A stretch of 64,000 bases of DNA. It comes from Bombyx mori. Its lineage: Eukaryota > Arthropoda > Insecta > Lepidoptera > Bombycidae. Below are positions 1 through 14,000 of the stretch, in pieces (positions within the stretch are counted from its first letter, which is position 1; each line of letters opens with the position of its first letter). The translations under genes and the position numbers were made by a program. The notes beneath the pieces are model-generated. The model worked only from the letters and a program-made list of their open reading frames with translations, had not been told where the DNA came from and ran no database searches. The stretch lies in assembly GCF_030269925.1 (NCBI RefSeq), contig NC_085107.1, forward strand, positions 7,936,001-8,000,000. Reading direction: 5' to 3'.

Positions 1-1638
1 ATTAATATATAGATGAGATGGCATAATATGGCATGATAACATAATATTACACACACGCCTATGAATACCACTGAAAACTGTAAAGTATTCGTAATTAACA
101 CAAAATTAAATTTTAAAATGTAACGATAGCGGTAATGATGAAGATTCATTTTTATAATCCAAAAATGTATCGCAGCCACGCTTCCCTGTAAAATGAATCT
201 AAATACATATACACAGAAGAGTCACATTACCCTTTTGCACAGACAGCCGAACGAAAACATTGGTTACTTCGTTGGTATGGAATGGTTGACGATTCTGACT
301 AGCATACCACGAATCTGGATTCCGTTGTTCCCGTTCAGAAGATATTTTTATTTCTGTATCTCGTTAAACCTTTCTACAGATTATTGAGAACTGCTTGCTT
401 TTTAGTGCTTATAGTGCTTGTTTATTATCAAATTAGACAATCTTTTTGAGGTGAAACATCTATAACTGCAAGTAAAACGGATTTCTGGCGTGGCGACGCA
501 TGCCGTGGCGGCGCGTCGCCATGCGCAATTGACTGTGCGATTCTCTCTCACTCGATCCGGCGTTAAGCCATCTCTCTCGCTACACTGAGCTCGGATACCT
601 ATAGTGTATATTCCGTAGTGTATACAGTGTTGTTTACTACAGTACACATAACCTGTGTTTTACTTGAAATCAAATTATTTTTTCGTAATATTTTATTTTA
701 TCACTATGACATATTTAATTCCTATCACAATCTGTTCTTTTCTGCATATTACTTTTACAAAATAATGTCGATGTTTCACATCTGCCAGGAGTCCCGTGAC
801 GGCTCAATATTTTTTTTTTTTCATAATACAAGAGAACACAAATAAAAATGCTATTCTTTAATTTACCGGATACAAAACATGAAAATAAAAACATATTATG
901 ATCGATGCGTTAAATAAGTGCGTATATTTCGTATATTATAATTCAGCATCAAATAACAAGCTGTAGACGTGTTTTGTTGTATTCGGAACGTTTCAACATT
1001 TCCGTTTTCATGCCATAAATTAAGGGGGAAATCACTCCTAATTACAGTACTATGAATGTTCGCGGTCATTACAACTTACACATTTTCGTGGCGGAGATAA
1101 ACTGCTAACGTTTAAATTTTAATTAATCTTTTTCTTCCCTCAGTTTTATTTTATGCAATTAAGGTAGTCTAATGGCCTACCTGGTGATGTCTTATCGTTT
1201 CGCGGCAGAAATAGGAGAATAATGCCTACTTACAACATGCCTTAATAGCTGTACTTAAAGGGTGACGCAATGAGTTGAAACATTATGCGTGCAGCCAGAA
1301 TGAGCTTTTTCGACCTAAAGCAGAAATGAAGCCGAACATATGAGTAGATGCCTTCGCAACCTTCCAACTACAGCCATAGTTAACAGCCAAAACTGCTCTT
1401 GCCAAAATAACAATCCCAAGTCAATCCCAAAAAATAGGAATACAAGTAGGAGGACACGACAGGTCCTTTAGTTGAACCATAAATTCACACCAGCTTGCAT
1501 GTGCAATCGCACTTTCCGATACTGGAGTCTCTTCCGGTGGGGTGATGAAAGATATATAAAAAAAAAATCGCCGCATTAACCAAAGAAGGCGGGAGCATTA
1601 GAAGAATTACGTAATGAATTAAGCGTACGCTTAAGCGT
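1..1638. other. AT-rich non-coding sequence
   Basis: No convincing exon. A GC-rich patch at about 485-600 contains a 9-bp inverted repeat (tggcgacgc at 491-499, gcgtcgcca at 513-521). A 16-bp perfect palindrome lies at 1619-1634 (ttaagcgtacgcttaa). The stretch is presumably upstream intron of the receptor gene. Confidence 0.5.
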
Positions 1639-1639
1639 A

Positions 1640-1956
1640 ATTCGTAATTTATGCTCACTCTAACCGGCACCATCTAGGCGGGCTTCGGATAGCCTGCCGA
1701 CCGAGAGGGCTGGTGGTCGTAGCGCTGACGACCGCCGGTCCAGCGTCCCGAGGGGAAGGGTGATGGGAGAGATGTGCTCCCCACTAAACGCTTCACTTTC
1801 CCCCCTTTGCCTTTCCATGAGTTCTGTCTCATGCGAGGTTTGGACGTTGGTTGTTGCGCCACAGTAGGTTTTAGTCAGTTTGACTCTGACATGCCCCGTC
1901 CTCCATTCCCAGTGGAGGGCGGAAGTCCGGCGATTTCCTACTGACCAAAAAAAAAA
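1640..1956 (+). mobile_element. GC-rich non-LTR retroposon 3' UTR with A-tail
   Basis: About 315 bp, far richer in GC than its surroundings, ending in an A10 run (1947-1956). There is no RT sequence, so only a 3' UTR is present, as in a 5'-truncated LINE insertion. The family was not recognised and I saw no clear target duplication. Confidence 0.55.
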
Positions 1957-2460
1957 GGTGTAATTTATTCATTACCATCTATGACAGACTAACAAGCGGT
2001 CCACGGGTTTTTGTTGATTAAACTTAGCGAAAGCGATATTCATTTGGAAAATGTGACGGTGCATTACTGTTTAAACACAACTTTAAGCGTTGTTTGCAAT
2101 AAAAATAACGAAGTCAACAATAATATAATTAGCCCTCGTTATCGAGTCGGTAAACTGAATTAAACCTGAACATCGTTATTTGTAATTGAGACTCGCTGCG
2201 AACGATTAATCATCGTAATGTTTAATCATAGCATTAATTTTAAATTCCAAATACGTAGTGCATTCGCTTTTTCTGACAGCATTCGTGAATTGTAATTTTG
2301 TAAATTGTTTACAAGGAACAAAATAAACGCGTCTATGTAATAAATGTTAGTCAAAATACAAATAGAACTTCCAGGAGAGCCAACGTTATGTATGTAACTC
2401 CTTACTTCAGATACTATCTTAATGTTTAGCATTTGATTTCAATATTGTTTATAGTATTGT

Positions 2461-3228
2461 TTTAACGCCACTGAATTCTGTTCAGTTCAACCCATTGGAG
2501 ACACAAGTTTGCGCGTTCACTGCGAAGAAGGACTCTTTTGTCATAGCTTCGCAATTTTAAGGAGTATCCCTGCAGCTTTCCCCGTGTATAGGGATTCTGG
2601 GGGTCGATATTTCTGGTGGTGTTCAGTATTGTAATCGTTTGGAAGTTAAAGCCAAATTGGCCACTAAAATGTTGGTAGTCCTCGACAGAGCGAAGTTGCA
2701 TTTCACGCCTGGGCAAAGACTTGCACTTTGTAAAGCGCAAGTCCGGCCTCTCATGGAGTACTGCTCTCGCCTCTGGGCCGGGGCTCCCAAATACCAGCTA
2801 TTTCCATTTGACTCCATACAGAAACGGGCTGTTCGGATCGTCGATAGTGCCGTACTTGCGGGTCTCTTGGAATCTCTGGGTCTACGGCGGGACCTCGGTT
2901 CCCTCTGTGTTTTGTACTATATGTCACATAGGGAATGCCCTGAGGAATTATTCGAGATGATTTCCCATTTCCTTTTTATCATCACACCTCCCGGTGTCGG
3001 AGCTGAGGTCATCCATATTATCTGGAACCGCTGCGTTCATCGACAGTGCGTTTCCAAAGATCTTTTCCACTTATCATCCGGCTTTGGAATGAACTCCCCT
3101 CCATGGTGTTTCCCAAGCGCTATGACATGTCCTTCTTCAAACGAGGCTTGCGGAGAGTACTTAATGGTAGGCAGCGTTTTGGCTGTACCCCTGGCATCGC
3201 TGCCTCATACAAAGGTAATAAATAAAAA
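2461..3228 (+). mobile_element. CR1/Jockey-like LINE, 5'-truncated 3' end (family A)
   Basis: Decayed C-terminal reverse-transcriptase sequence over several frames: FNPLETQVCAFTAKKDSFV, then IGILGVDISGG, LALCKAQVRPLMEYCSRLWA, RDLGSLCVLYYMSHRECPEE and [18 protein letters not shown], ending at SFFKRGLRRVLNG. One long piece is open at 2639-3256 but shifts frame near 2960. The 3' end matches the other family A tails here (10077, 17096, 37816, 44366, 60237). Confidence 0.85.
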
Positions 3229-4394
3229 ATCACAATCTCGAGTATGTTCACTATGAGATATAGAGAAAGCTTCTGCTATACAATTATGGTCTTTGGAAAT
3301 TCTGTAATAACTTTGTGCAATAAGTAGACAAACGTATTACAGGCTTACTTTAATAACGTTATAGACGTGACAACATGATGGTCGTCCCCAATCTACGCGG
3401 CCTGCGGGGATTTCTTAACTGTCCTGTGATAAAAATAGGTGCAAACAGTACCCAGATGCGTGGGCACATTATAATATTATTATGCTAACTATAAATATTC
3501 GGCGTTTGATTGTTCGTGAACATGTGCTGCATACATGTAGCATTGGTAAGAAGGGAACATATGGAAAGAGCGCGGAACGAAGTGTTAAAACGTGATTGAG
3601 AGAAAACAGTAAGAAAAGGAAAAGAAAATGACAGATGGAAAGACAGAGAAAAAGAAAGATGGTGAAAACGGTTGAATGAGCAAGGCGTAAAAAAGGGTGT
3701 CAGATAATTTTTAATTATAATAACAGAAGGTTTTAGAACAGTGGAATAGTTTTATATTATGTGCCACGATCCCAAATCTACATATACCTACGTAACTCAT
3801 GCCGTAGTTTCTGTTTCCGGGTAAAATAGCATCACGTGCCACGACTATCCCGGTCGTCTCACCCATTAGCAACAGACACTCCTCATATTCGGAATCGCCG
3901 CACGAGTAGAGCTTAACACATTACAACTTTCTTCACTCGATTTAAAATTTTCAATCATAAAATATAACGTCCCAGCTATTTTGGTGCACGAATATATACA
4001 AGATGCAAACAAACTTATGACCTGAGATTAAAGTTTTCAAGTGTTGCACTGGAAATACGATCCTTTGAATGGGAAACTTCCTTTAGATAGACACAAAGTT
4101 AACTCATATCCAATGCCTTCAGTAACTTTATTTTAAAGCGACTCCGGTGAGCTGTGAGAAGAAACGAAATTGAGAAATCTACTGTATCGATTTAAGAAAC
4201 GTTTACAGTCTAACCGTGTTTTTAATGAATCATTTTTAGGTAATTTTTCGTCATTATGAACGACTATGACCAATAAAATAGTGCGGTATTCGAAAAATTT
4301 CAAATTATAGAACGTATGTATGTAACAAAAATAAATGCAACAGTGCGCTATAAACTGTTTATCAAGCTTCTCCTCCAGTTTTTATTTTTAAATA
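3229..4394. other. Intronic non-coding sequence
   Basis: No exon or recognisable repeat. A purine-rich stretch lies at 3565-3680. Confidence 0.45.
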
Positions 4395-4550
4395 AAATTT
4401 AGACGGGCGTTGTTAGATGGACCGACGACTTAGTGCGCACGGCGGGAAGTCGTTAAATGCGGAAGGCGGAGGTCCGCATTCTGTTAAAGGCATCGGGGAA
4501 GGCCTATGTCCCAGCAGTGGGCAGATAAAGGCTGATGATGATGATGATGT
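4395..4550 (+). mobile_element. RTE-type LINE 3' tail ending in (GAT)n
   Basis: The stretch around ggcctatgtcccagcagtgg (4501-4520) followed by aaaggctgatgatgatgatg is the characteristic 3' end of lepidopteran RTE-clade LINEs, whose tails are GAT repeats rather than poly(A). Only the last 150 bp or so is recognisable. It ends about 320 bp before the first visible receptor exon. Confidence 0.65.
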
Positions 4551-4873
4551 TAGAATATGGAAGTCATCAAAATTTTTTGAATTGAGGAAGAATCTCTTCC
4601 GGGATTTTCCTCTTTTTTGGGTCTACCGAAGTGACTCATGTGAAGCGACTTTCCTACACTTTCGCCCAAACATCCAAACCACGGGATGGAACACAGTGAT
4701 AGGAAGGGCCAAAGACCTTCTTCGTCCTTCAAATTATTTCGTAGTTAAGCAATACAGCTCTCCGTCTAGTGGCGACCATCTTGTATTTAATATTTGTTGT
4801 GTTCCATGTCATTTTTTTAATAATTTCAACTGCGATTTTATATTTTAAGCTTATCGTTATATTTTTGTTGCAG

Positions 4874-5001
4874 TCTGCAATCAATTCGGACGTGGGGTAA
4901 TGGCGATGCTGGGTGCTGTAACTCCGGACTCCTTCGACACTCTGCACTCGTATTCCAACACCTTCCAGATGCCGTTCGTGACCCCCTGGTTTCCTGAAAA
5001 G
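4874..5001 (+). CDS. iGluR exon: amino-terminal domain, first visible exon
   Basis: The acceptor is tgttgcag and the donor is gtaaag. The exon opens with the last two bases of a codon (probably Val), then [18 protein letters not shown], and ends FVTPWFPEK. This matches the LIVBP-like first lobe of AMPA receptors. The Cys in CNQFG is the usual partner of the Cys in IDCNPKG (exon at 30559), so the amino-terminal-domain disulfide looks intact. A truncated Bm1 starts 40 bp downstream. Confidence 0.88.
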
Positions 5002-8000
5002 GTAAAGCTAAAGCTTGTAACTAAAAACTTGTAACTAAAATTGTAACTATACTGAGACTTTAGAACTTATATCTCAAGGTGGGTGGCGCATTTACATTGT
5101 GGATGTCTATGGGCACCATTAACCACTTAACACCAGGTGGGCTGTGAGCTCGTCCAACAATCTAAGCAATAAAAAAAACAGTTTTAATGGTCAATTATTA
5201 ACTGAAACAGTATTTTTTTTGAATACATATGTGTAGTCCATTGTTTTAATACTAGATTTTATTTTTGAATTTTGAGCAATTCCTACGATGTTTCAAAGGT
5301 GAACTGTTCATACATCGTGGATACTTGAAAATTTCTGGTTCCACATTAATAATTTTACCCTAGGACTCTAAGCCCACTTATAGAGATGGAAAAACGAAAA
5401 ACAACTTTTTTTGTTACTTTGTAGATTTACTGGCAAACGTATCTTGAAGGAGAATATCATTTCCTTTTCTTTTCTTCAGAAGTTTCATGGAATCACCGTA
5501 TGTTTTGTTGCAAATTAATAATTCACTAAATAAATACTCTTTGCATGTAGGATTGTCAACGCTCGTAACTTTGTACGTTCAGTGCAAAGTACGAATAAAT
5601 ATCAAAAACACATATTTCTCGACGTTTCTTCTTACGAGACTAACATGGGAGCAGACTTTTTAAATATGAACAAACAACACGGAATATGTTTTAACGTAGA
5701 AAACGAATATACCGGAAACGTCGTTGAAGTGTAAAAATATCGGTCGCGCTTTTTTCAAAAGCGAACAATTGCAGGAGAAATTATTTGCGACGATTTCGGC
5801 ACATTTACTTCTCTACTCGCCACCGGTGTGCAGTTCATTTCCAGAAATTATTTTTGTCGTTTTGGTACTGGAATGAGGTTCTCCTAGCGTTTCTTGGACA
5901 TTATGTCATCTGCATCTTCAAATATTGGGATTTGTATTTTTTTTTTATTGCTTAGATGGGTGGACGAGCTCACAGGACGAATGGTTACTGGAACCATAGA
6001 CATCCACAACGTAAATGCGCCACCGACCTTGAGATACAAGTTCTAAGGTCTCAGTATAGTTACAGCGGCTGCCCCAACCTTCAAACCGAAACGCATTACT
6101 GCTTCACGGTAGAAATAGGCAGGGAGGTGGTACCCACACGCGCGGACTCACAAGAGGTCCTACCACCAGTAATATGGTATTTGTATTGGTATTGCTGATT
6201 TGGAGTGGGATTCGGAGTGGTGATTTGGAGTGGAAATGAGTTGCTCACTCCGAGCATTTCAATATTGCAATAATTGTTACGTTATAATACCTCTTGTAAA
6301 AATGAATATTTAAAAAAAATCTAATATTTAAAACAAAAAGCATACCCGCTAAGTTTCTTGCCAGTTGTTCTCAGGACGGAAGATAGTTTTGTGAATTGGC
6401 CGTAGTTCTTTTTGACGTTCAACAAGTGTGTACTTTGTGTGTATTTATGTTGAATAAAAAAAAATTATTTGATTTGATTTGATTTAACTAAAAAACGATT
6501 AACCGTCAATCCTCCTAGAGAATAATAGATCTGGAATTGGTAAATCAGAGTAAACAGAAAGTATATATCGACGCTCGAAAGGTAAACGTGACTAAGCGAC
6601 AATAGCTGCTTTGTACATAAATGATAGGCAATATTCAATGCGCAAAAAAATATATTTCTAGGTCTATTAAAATCATTTCAATCCTACAACTACTAGCTAG
6701 ATTCTACTACTGCTAGATTCGTTAAAATATATATTGGAACGAAGTTCCTTACGGCAGGCTTGGAGGGGATAGGGATTTTGCTGCGCGACCGAACTGAAAA
6801 AAATGTTATAGTAAAACCGTAAGAAAAAATCCGTGGAAAAAAGTGCGTGGAAAAATCCGTGGAAAAAAGTGCGTGGAATAAAACCGTTAAATGAGACGTG
6901 CGCAGGCGCGACAGTCGCATACACAAGCGAGTAGTGTATAATACCTTTCTCTTTCTCCTTCTTTCTTTTCGTTCTCTAATCCCTTCTCTCTCTATTTAGT
7001 AATTATTTCTATTTCTATGTAATTTTATGTTGTCAACCAAAAATAAAGAGATATATTTTGTTATTTTAATTGATAATTTGAATTACTATTTTTTTTTATT
7101 TTACGTAATTTATTATTTCCTAAAATACTGAATTTCCTAAATACTTTCCCGTACTTAAATAAAAACTAATCAGCAAAATTTAAGAGAAAAACCAAGAAAA
7201 CCTACATAAAATTGAGCACCATTTCTTTTTTTGCAAATTGTGTCGATTCTACATCAGCCGAAGGAACTTCGTTCCTACCTGGTGTCCCACGACACCACAT
7301 CTTTTCTTTTGTTTAAAATTTCGTGCTTATTGTATTTTTTCAGGTATTTCAACTTTAAATTAGTCTACTGTAAAGTTCACGCATTGTCGCTTAGTCACGT
7401 TTGCCTTTCAAGCGTCGATATGTACATAAGTATTCAAATTCGAATGTTTCTTTCATAATTGGAGCACACACTTTACCTTTGACATATTATGCAGTCGTAT
7501 TTTAATATCTAATGCGACTGTTAGAACGAGTTAAAGTAAAAACACCTGACCCTAAGTTAACTCACCGGTAACGCGCAGTCATTTCCGAAGGAAAACTTCA
7601 TTTAGGAAATTGACACTTTAGGTCCGAGCAATGCGAGTCATCGGGCTCCGCCTAGTCGAGCCTTAACTTTGATAACATATTATAAACATCGCCAAACCTA
7701 AAAATAATATTGACACGATAATAATTAAGAAATCCATTATCATCCTGGGGATTAGGGGATTATCGATCATAAGCTGGTAGCGGTTTGCCTCTGTCCCTGG
7801 GATTGGAGACTTCCGTAAGCGATGGTACTCACTATCAAGTGGGCCGTATATTCACCTAAGGACTATAAAAAATATCATTGCTCACAAGGAGCAATGGGAT
7901 TATAACAAACCAATCCGTCACTGCGCAATGTCTTAGATATCTTTGTCCAAGTCCAAATCCGGTATAGACTGGATTATTTTAGTTGAACATATTTTCTTTA

Positions 8001-11000
8001 CCTCCTGAGATAACTCCGAGAATCTCTCCGATAACTGAGTGTTTTTACTGCCTAAAATGCCCAGACACACAGTACATTCAAAGGGGCTTCTTTCTCCTCC
8101 TAATTTTCTCCTCCTCCTAAACCTAGAGACTAGATCAGCATCAAGGGCCAGTTATACATTTGCATTTGTAGCTTTAAGTGTTCCGGGAGGCTTTCACTAC
8201 AGCCTAGCTTATTGTGACCCATATAAAATCACATTCGCCTTCGCTTTCGCCTGAAAGCTTACTTTACTTAAATCATCAATTTATTATACCAAATCCAAAA
8301 CATTATATTCAGCCCAAATAATTATATAAAATGTAATGAAAGTAGATCACTACTCGTATTACGTGATATCATCTTATTTGTAAGTAGTTACTACAGCATG
8401 GCAAAATTTGGCAGCATGGCAGAATTTTGTTAGACTGATTAGACCGATTGATCAAAAATCTCGTCAAAAACAACACCATCAGTAAATTTGTATCTATAAT
8501 AATATATAAATCTACAGTGGTGTTTACGGATGTTGCGTTATAACTACAGAACCATGCATCCGATTGACTTGAAGCTTAGTATCCATGTATAAAATACATG
8601 TACTTAATGGATAGGCTAATATTTATATGAGTGTTGGACTCCCTACACCAGTTGCGGGGGCGTTAAGGATGAGAATCTTTGTGGGGGTGAGAAATAATAA
8701 TGTTAATTTTAAATGTCCAGCGAAGCGGACGGGTACAGCTAGTTATTTTATACGTTCGGTCAATGTTTTATTATTGATGATGAGTAAGCATAAGTTTTAA
8801 CGTATTTTAATACAATGTGTACTAATAATACATAATTACGGATGGTGTTAATTTTGATTATTTATATTAAATGTATTTTGTGCAGTTTTGATACATTATC
8901 AGTTTGATTGTTACCAATACGACCGTCCCAACTACTTTATTTTAAATCGAGCTTTTGAAAATGCGTTTGGCCAAAAGTTATACTTACTCGTTATCAATAG
9001 TAAAACATTGACAGAATGTAAATAAATATTATTAATGCTATAACTAATACTTTTAACACATTTTTAATACCCAATAAAAAACCGATGGCAATACAACAAT
9101 TTTACAAATGACTTTGATCTCATATCTAGACTGAGAGGATTTAAAAAAAATCGGCTCCTTAACAAAAAGTATTTTAACACTTAACCTGTCGTCAATTATT
9201 TTTTAAATCAAGAAAAATTTTAATGTTATTTTCACTAACTGCAATAAAACCGATCAATTTTTAAATTCGCACCAATATAAAGATCAATGGCAATACTAGA
9301 ATTCGTTATTTTAATCACGTTACTTGACCAAAAAACCGGGAATTAAAAAATTTAGATATTTTAATTCCTTTAAGATTTCCTGTTAAAACACTCTTATTAA
9401 TTTTGAAAAACTACTTTTTTTTACTGCAATCCAAATATCTTTTATTCTGAGTCATCAGATCAAAGTCTTACATGCACTGGAAAAACGACTGTCCTACTAT
9501 TCAAATTGGAACATCTGAATTATTCATCGTAGAAATAAGACGTTGGGTTCACAATACATCTTGCCACGAGGATGCTTATTTTTGATGGATTGGTTTTTAT
9601 GATACGATATTATTCCTATCTCGTGGAATTAGTTCATGACCACAGGAAGAGATTTGGAGAAGAGACTTGGCTGTGCCCCTGGCGTTGCGGATGTCTATGG
9701 GCGATAGCTTACCGCCAGCGTACCAGTAGGCGTATTCTTGTTAGGCTAACAAAGCAATAAAAACACAGATTCATAGTACGTATTTAGTAGAGCTCATTCC
9801 AAAGCCGAATGGCACGTGGCAAACAAGATCTCTGCACTGTGGAAGTTTCTTATACTAAAAACAAAATGTTCATACAGGTTATACCACCGTCATCGGGCCT
9901 CATCGATTATGCCGTCAGCATGCGACCGGACTACCACCGAGCTGTCATCGACACCATCACCTTCTATGGTTGGAAGAACGTCATATACGTGTATGATTCC
10001 CACGACGGTGAGCACGAAAATATTTTACTAAAGAAGTGCTTGTATGTATATATGTATGTCTGCATGTGTGTGTACGTCAATATTTTTTTTATTGCCCTTT
10101 AGGCAGACGTACGAGCATACGGCCCACCTGATGGCGAGTGGTTACCGTCGCCCATGGACTTCAGCGATGCCAGGAGCAGAGCCAAGCCGCTGCCTACCGC
10201 TACATACAAATATAAAATATACATACAAATATAACTTAAATACTAAAATCATTTCTTTATATTCATTATAATAGATGAGCATACGTGCTCACACTGAATG
10301 GTTACCTTAACTAAGATACTCTCGCTGCAATAGAATACATAATTGCTTGTGGGTCGAGCTAATATTTCCTACCACCGGCTGTCAGTTTAAGCACATTCCT
10401 ATAAATGTACTGTCAATCAAAAATGCTTCCAATTTATTCCTCAAAAAAAAAAGAGCCGCTTAACGATATCGCAAAACTTCGAGAAACAAAATAGAAATTA
10501 ATATTTACAAGCCATTGTAAATTCGGATATTGTTATCTCATTATTATTCCTTACTGTGTAAAGTATTAAAACGAGCAGGCGTTACGCCTTTATTTCTCAG
10601 CGAAAGAAGGGAAATTTTTAAAGTAACCGTGGCTGGAATTCTAATTCTGCGAGGGGATGAAATATTTCAACTCCTTTCTTCGAATAATGAGTGCAGTATT
10701 TACAATAATGACTTTATTTTGTATTCTTGACGCGATTCCGTTTTGTGCAAACAAAAGAGGAAACGAACTAACGTTGACACAAAGAAAATGAGCGAAGAGC
10801 TTCTAAATGAATAACTAATAATCTGAACTTGCCTGAGGCCTAGTATCACTCACGTTAAATTTTCAAGGCAAATATTTCGATGATCTAGTCACAATATGCA
10901 TGCGAAGGATTCTTGAATACTTTGGCCACATCGCAAGGAAAGACAGTGACAACTTGGAGAAATTGATGGTCACTGGAAAGGTCGAGGGCAAGCGACCAAG

Positions 11001-14000
11001 AGGCAGGACCCGACCTGTTGGACGGACCAGATTCGTGCAGCCCTGGATACCACAGTGCACGATGCTCTGCACTCAGCTGCAGATAGGAACAGATGGCGGT
11101 GCACTATAAAAAACAAACTGTTTCAAGGCCATGACCACGACCCTCAGTAATGAGGAAACCGACGCAAGGGGGGGGGAGTCACATTATGTTAACAGGATAG
11201 TAAAATTATTTTTAACGTTCTTTTAAACAAACGTATGGGATGGAGTTCTAAAAAGAGGAAAGTAAATAATTGTCTCATAAGACGTAGGAGTATAATATTA
11301 ACAACGAACCAAAACATGACGAGACGATGAATTTCAAACATGCTTAATCTTTATTCACTCCAACCGAGATTGGACTCGTATACCGTGATACAGTTGTTAA
11401 AGTCATAAGATTGTGACACTTGATTTCTAAATTGTAGAAAAATATGTCACACAATGGCTTCTCATTTCATTTGCCTCGGAAGCAGTTCCCCAATATAATT
11501 TCGCTGAAGACGACCGCTGTTCGGAGACCGCTGCGGTATCAATAAAAACTTTTAAGGGCCACGACGCCATGTTTTGAATTATTTTAAAAACTCAAAAAAA
11601 GTCGTAAAACCTTCGTCTTTGCACGCCGTACTAAGCATTTCACTTAAATGAAGCTTGCGTCAATAAAGAATTTGTGGTTAAAGTAAATTAAAAAAAAAAA
11701 CAAGTATGTTAACACTTTAAATGGGGTCTTTTTACTTTTACCATAGCCGTCTATCATTTTTTTAATAGCCTTTATTCACTGAATTATTTTATTGACTGGT
11801 GTTAAATCTCGTCATCATCCTAATGTAAATAGCACTACCTATCTTGAGACATGAGGTCGAAATCTCAATTATATTATATAACGACTGTCCTATCCTTCAA
11901 ATCAACCTCTAATGACAGCTTTGCAGTTGATATACGTACGGGCTTCCAAGACGCCGTATCATCAATAAAATTTATAAATTTTGTGGGCTTGATTCTGTTA
12001 CATGTTTCTATTATTGTTTTTCTTTTTTTAATTATAATATATTTATAAAGTATAGATCCAATAAAATAATGACTTCGTAATTTAAAAGAATATTTAGTAA
12101 CACTTTAGATTTTGTTCACTTGACTATAACGGGCATATTAGTATGCCCGTTATAGTCAAAAGGGTAGAAGCTTTGGATAACGCTTTTCAATTATTTCGTT
12201 TTTTTGTTTCAAAATTAATCCCCAGCCCTGTGTCATAATCCATTTTTTTTATTTATTAGCTTCAGTTAGAGTTTTTATTTTTTAAATATATTATCACTTG
12301 AGTAAAAAATGCTATACAACAAACCATGTTCTTCCCGTGTGCCAAATATACACCTATCGTGGTTTCTGTATATATTCCTCCGCGTCTACAGTATCAAATA
12401 AGCTTAGTTTTTGAGTGACGTAGTCACGCGTCCAAAGCGACATAAAATTCATTTTATGTCACCGTCATAAGATCACCTCGGAGAAAGGAGCACTTTGCAA
12501 ACGGAAAAGCCCATTTACATATAAAATGTGGTTTGCAAAGTAGGTACATACGTGAACGTCTATTTGCCTAAGAACGTAGCTTTCGTTTCCCATATTATCA
12601 TCAAAATACAACATAGTATAAGTAAATATACGCCCAAAAACGTTTGCCGAAGTATGTATATAGATAACACAAAATTGAAATAGACGTTAGGATGTAATGC
12701 TTTAGTTTATGCGGAATTATGGGGAAATATCTATTCAGTCTGGTCTGTTTTAAATACTTTTTTCTACGAACTTTTGATAAGTGCTTAAATACGTTAAATA
12801 AATAAAAATACCTTAGTGTTTATGAACTAAAGTGAGCGTCTTGAAGCTGAAATGGAAATAAAATACTAAAGTTTTCAATAATCTTCTAATTTTATGAACC
12901 TGCTTTGTAAGGCAAAATCAACAGGCAATCGTTCCTTGTTTTCCCTCGAGACGGTACAATCTGCGCATCTTTTGATCCGCGATACAAATTGTGCAATGCC
13001 AAGAACATTAATTAATTAAAAACTAACTTTCCAACATACTCTGCCCCCAATTTCGAGTTTTTCGAAAACTCTGGACAACTTCAAAACAAACGGTTAACTA
13101 ATCTGTGGAAAATTCTTTACTGGTCTTAAAGTTCAATTGTGTGAGGGTGCAAATTGTTACACACATAGAGTCTACTTTACCGAGTGCTTTGAAGGTGACA
13201 TAAAACACATCTTACTCCACAAGAACATGATAGTGTCGTAACATGAAAGTTCGCATTAAAACGCGAACCATCTACTCAGTTGGAGAAAATAAAAACGAAT
13301 AAAAGCCATAAAAAGCAAGTGCGGATGTCATAGCAGTCCGCTGTCTCGCTGCCGGAAACTATGCAGATGCTAAAGAAGTGGCCTTAAGCATTAACCAAGA
13401 TAGTACTGCATCTGAAATGAGGATTAGCTTCGCGATGTTCTCACTACTTTGTTGGTTCTTTACGATCGTGTCACGTTCATCTGAATTGACGATAGGCGTT
13501 GCTTTTGTCGCAATTCTCGGTGTTTGAAATATCTAAAAAACAACTACACATCGTTCTAGATCTAGATCCCTTATCTTGTTTATAACATTTGGTATTCTAA
13601 TACTGAATTTGCGATAATATGGTACATATTATACTCCAATTAGATAGAATAGTGTGCGTTACGTTGAATGTAGACTGTCTAACTTACGGTAGTCAATTAT
13701 TTTATTATATATTGTTTATTATTGTATTGTTCGATATTTAGCAACCCTAGGCAACATCGAGACTACTGTATAGATTCTCGGTATATTCTTAACAAGCATT
13801 GAGATACAAGTGTTCAAGTACCGTAAGCAGGTACTTTTTTTTCCCAAATATAATACGTACTTAACACGTATTCATGAACCTTTTCCATAATGAAATAAAG
13901 TCGTATGTTGTGCCGCCTATTTATGCCGTGAATCAATTACGCGTTCCGACTTGGAGGGTGTGATATCCCTTAAAGAATAAAATCGGCACTTGGTATTAAT

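Noticed and set aside
485..600. GC-rich patch as a missing 5' receptor exon
   Set aside because: No amino-terminal-domain motifs in any frame and no splice sites giving the needed phase before 4874.
4417..4848. 143-codon open frame as a gene
   Set aside because: It begins in the RTE tail with its GAT repeat and runs through intronic sequence up to the acceptor of a receptor exon in another frame.
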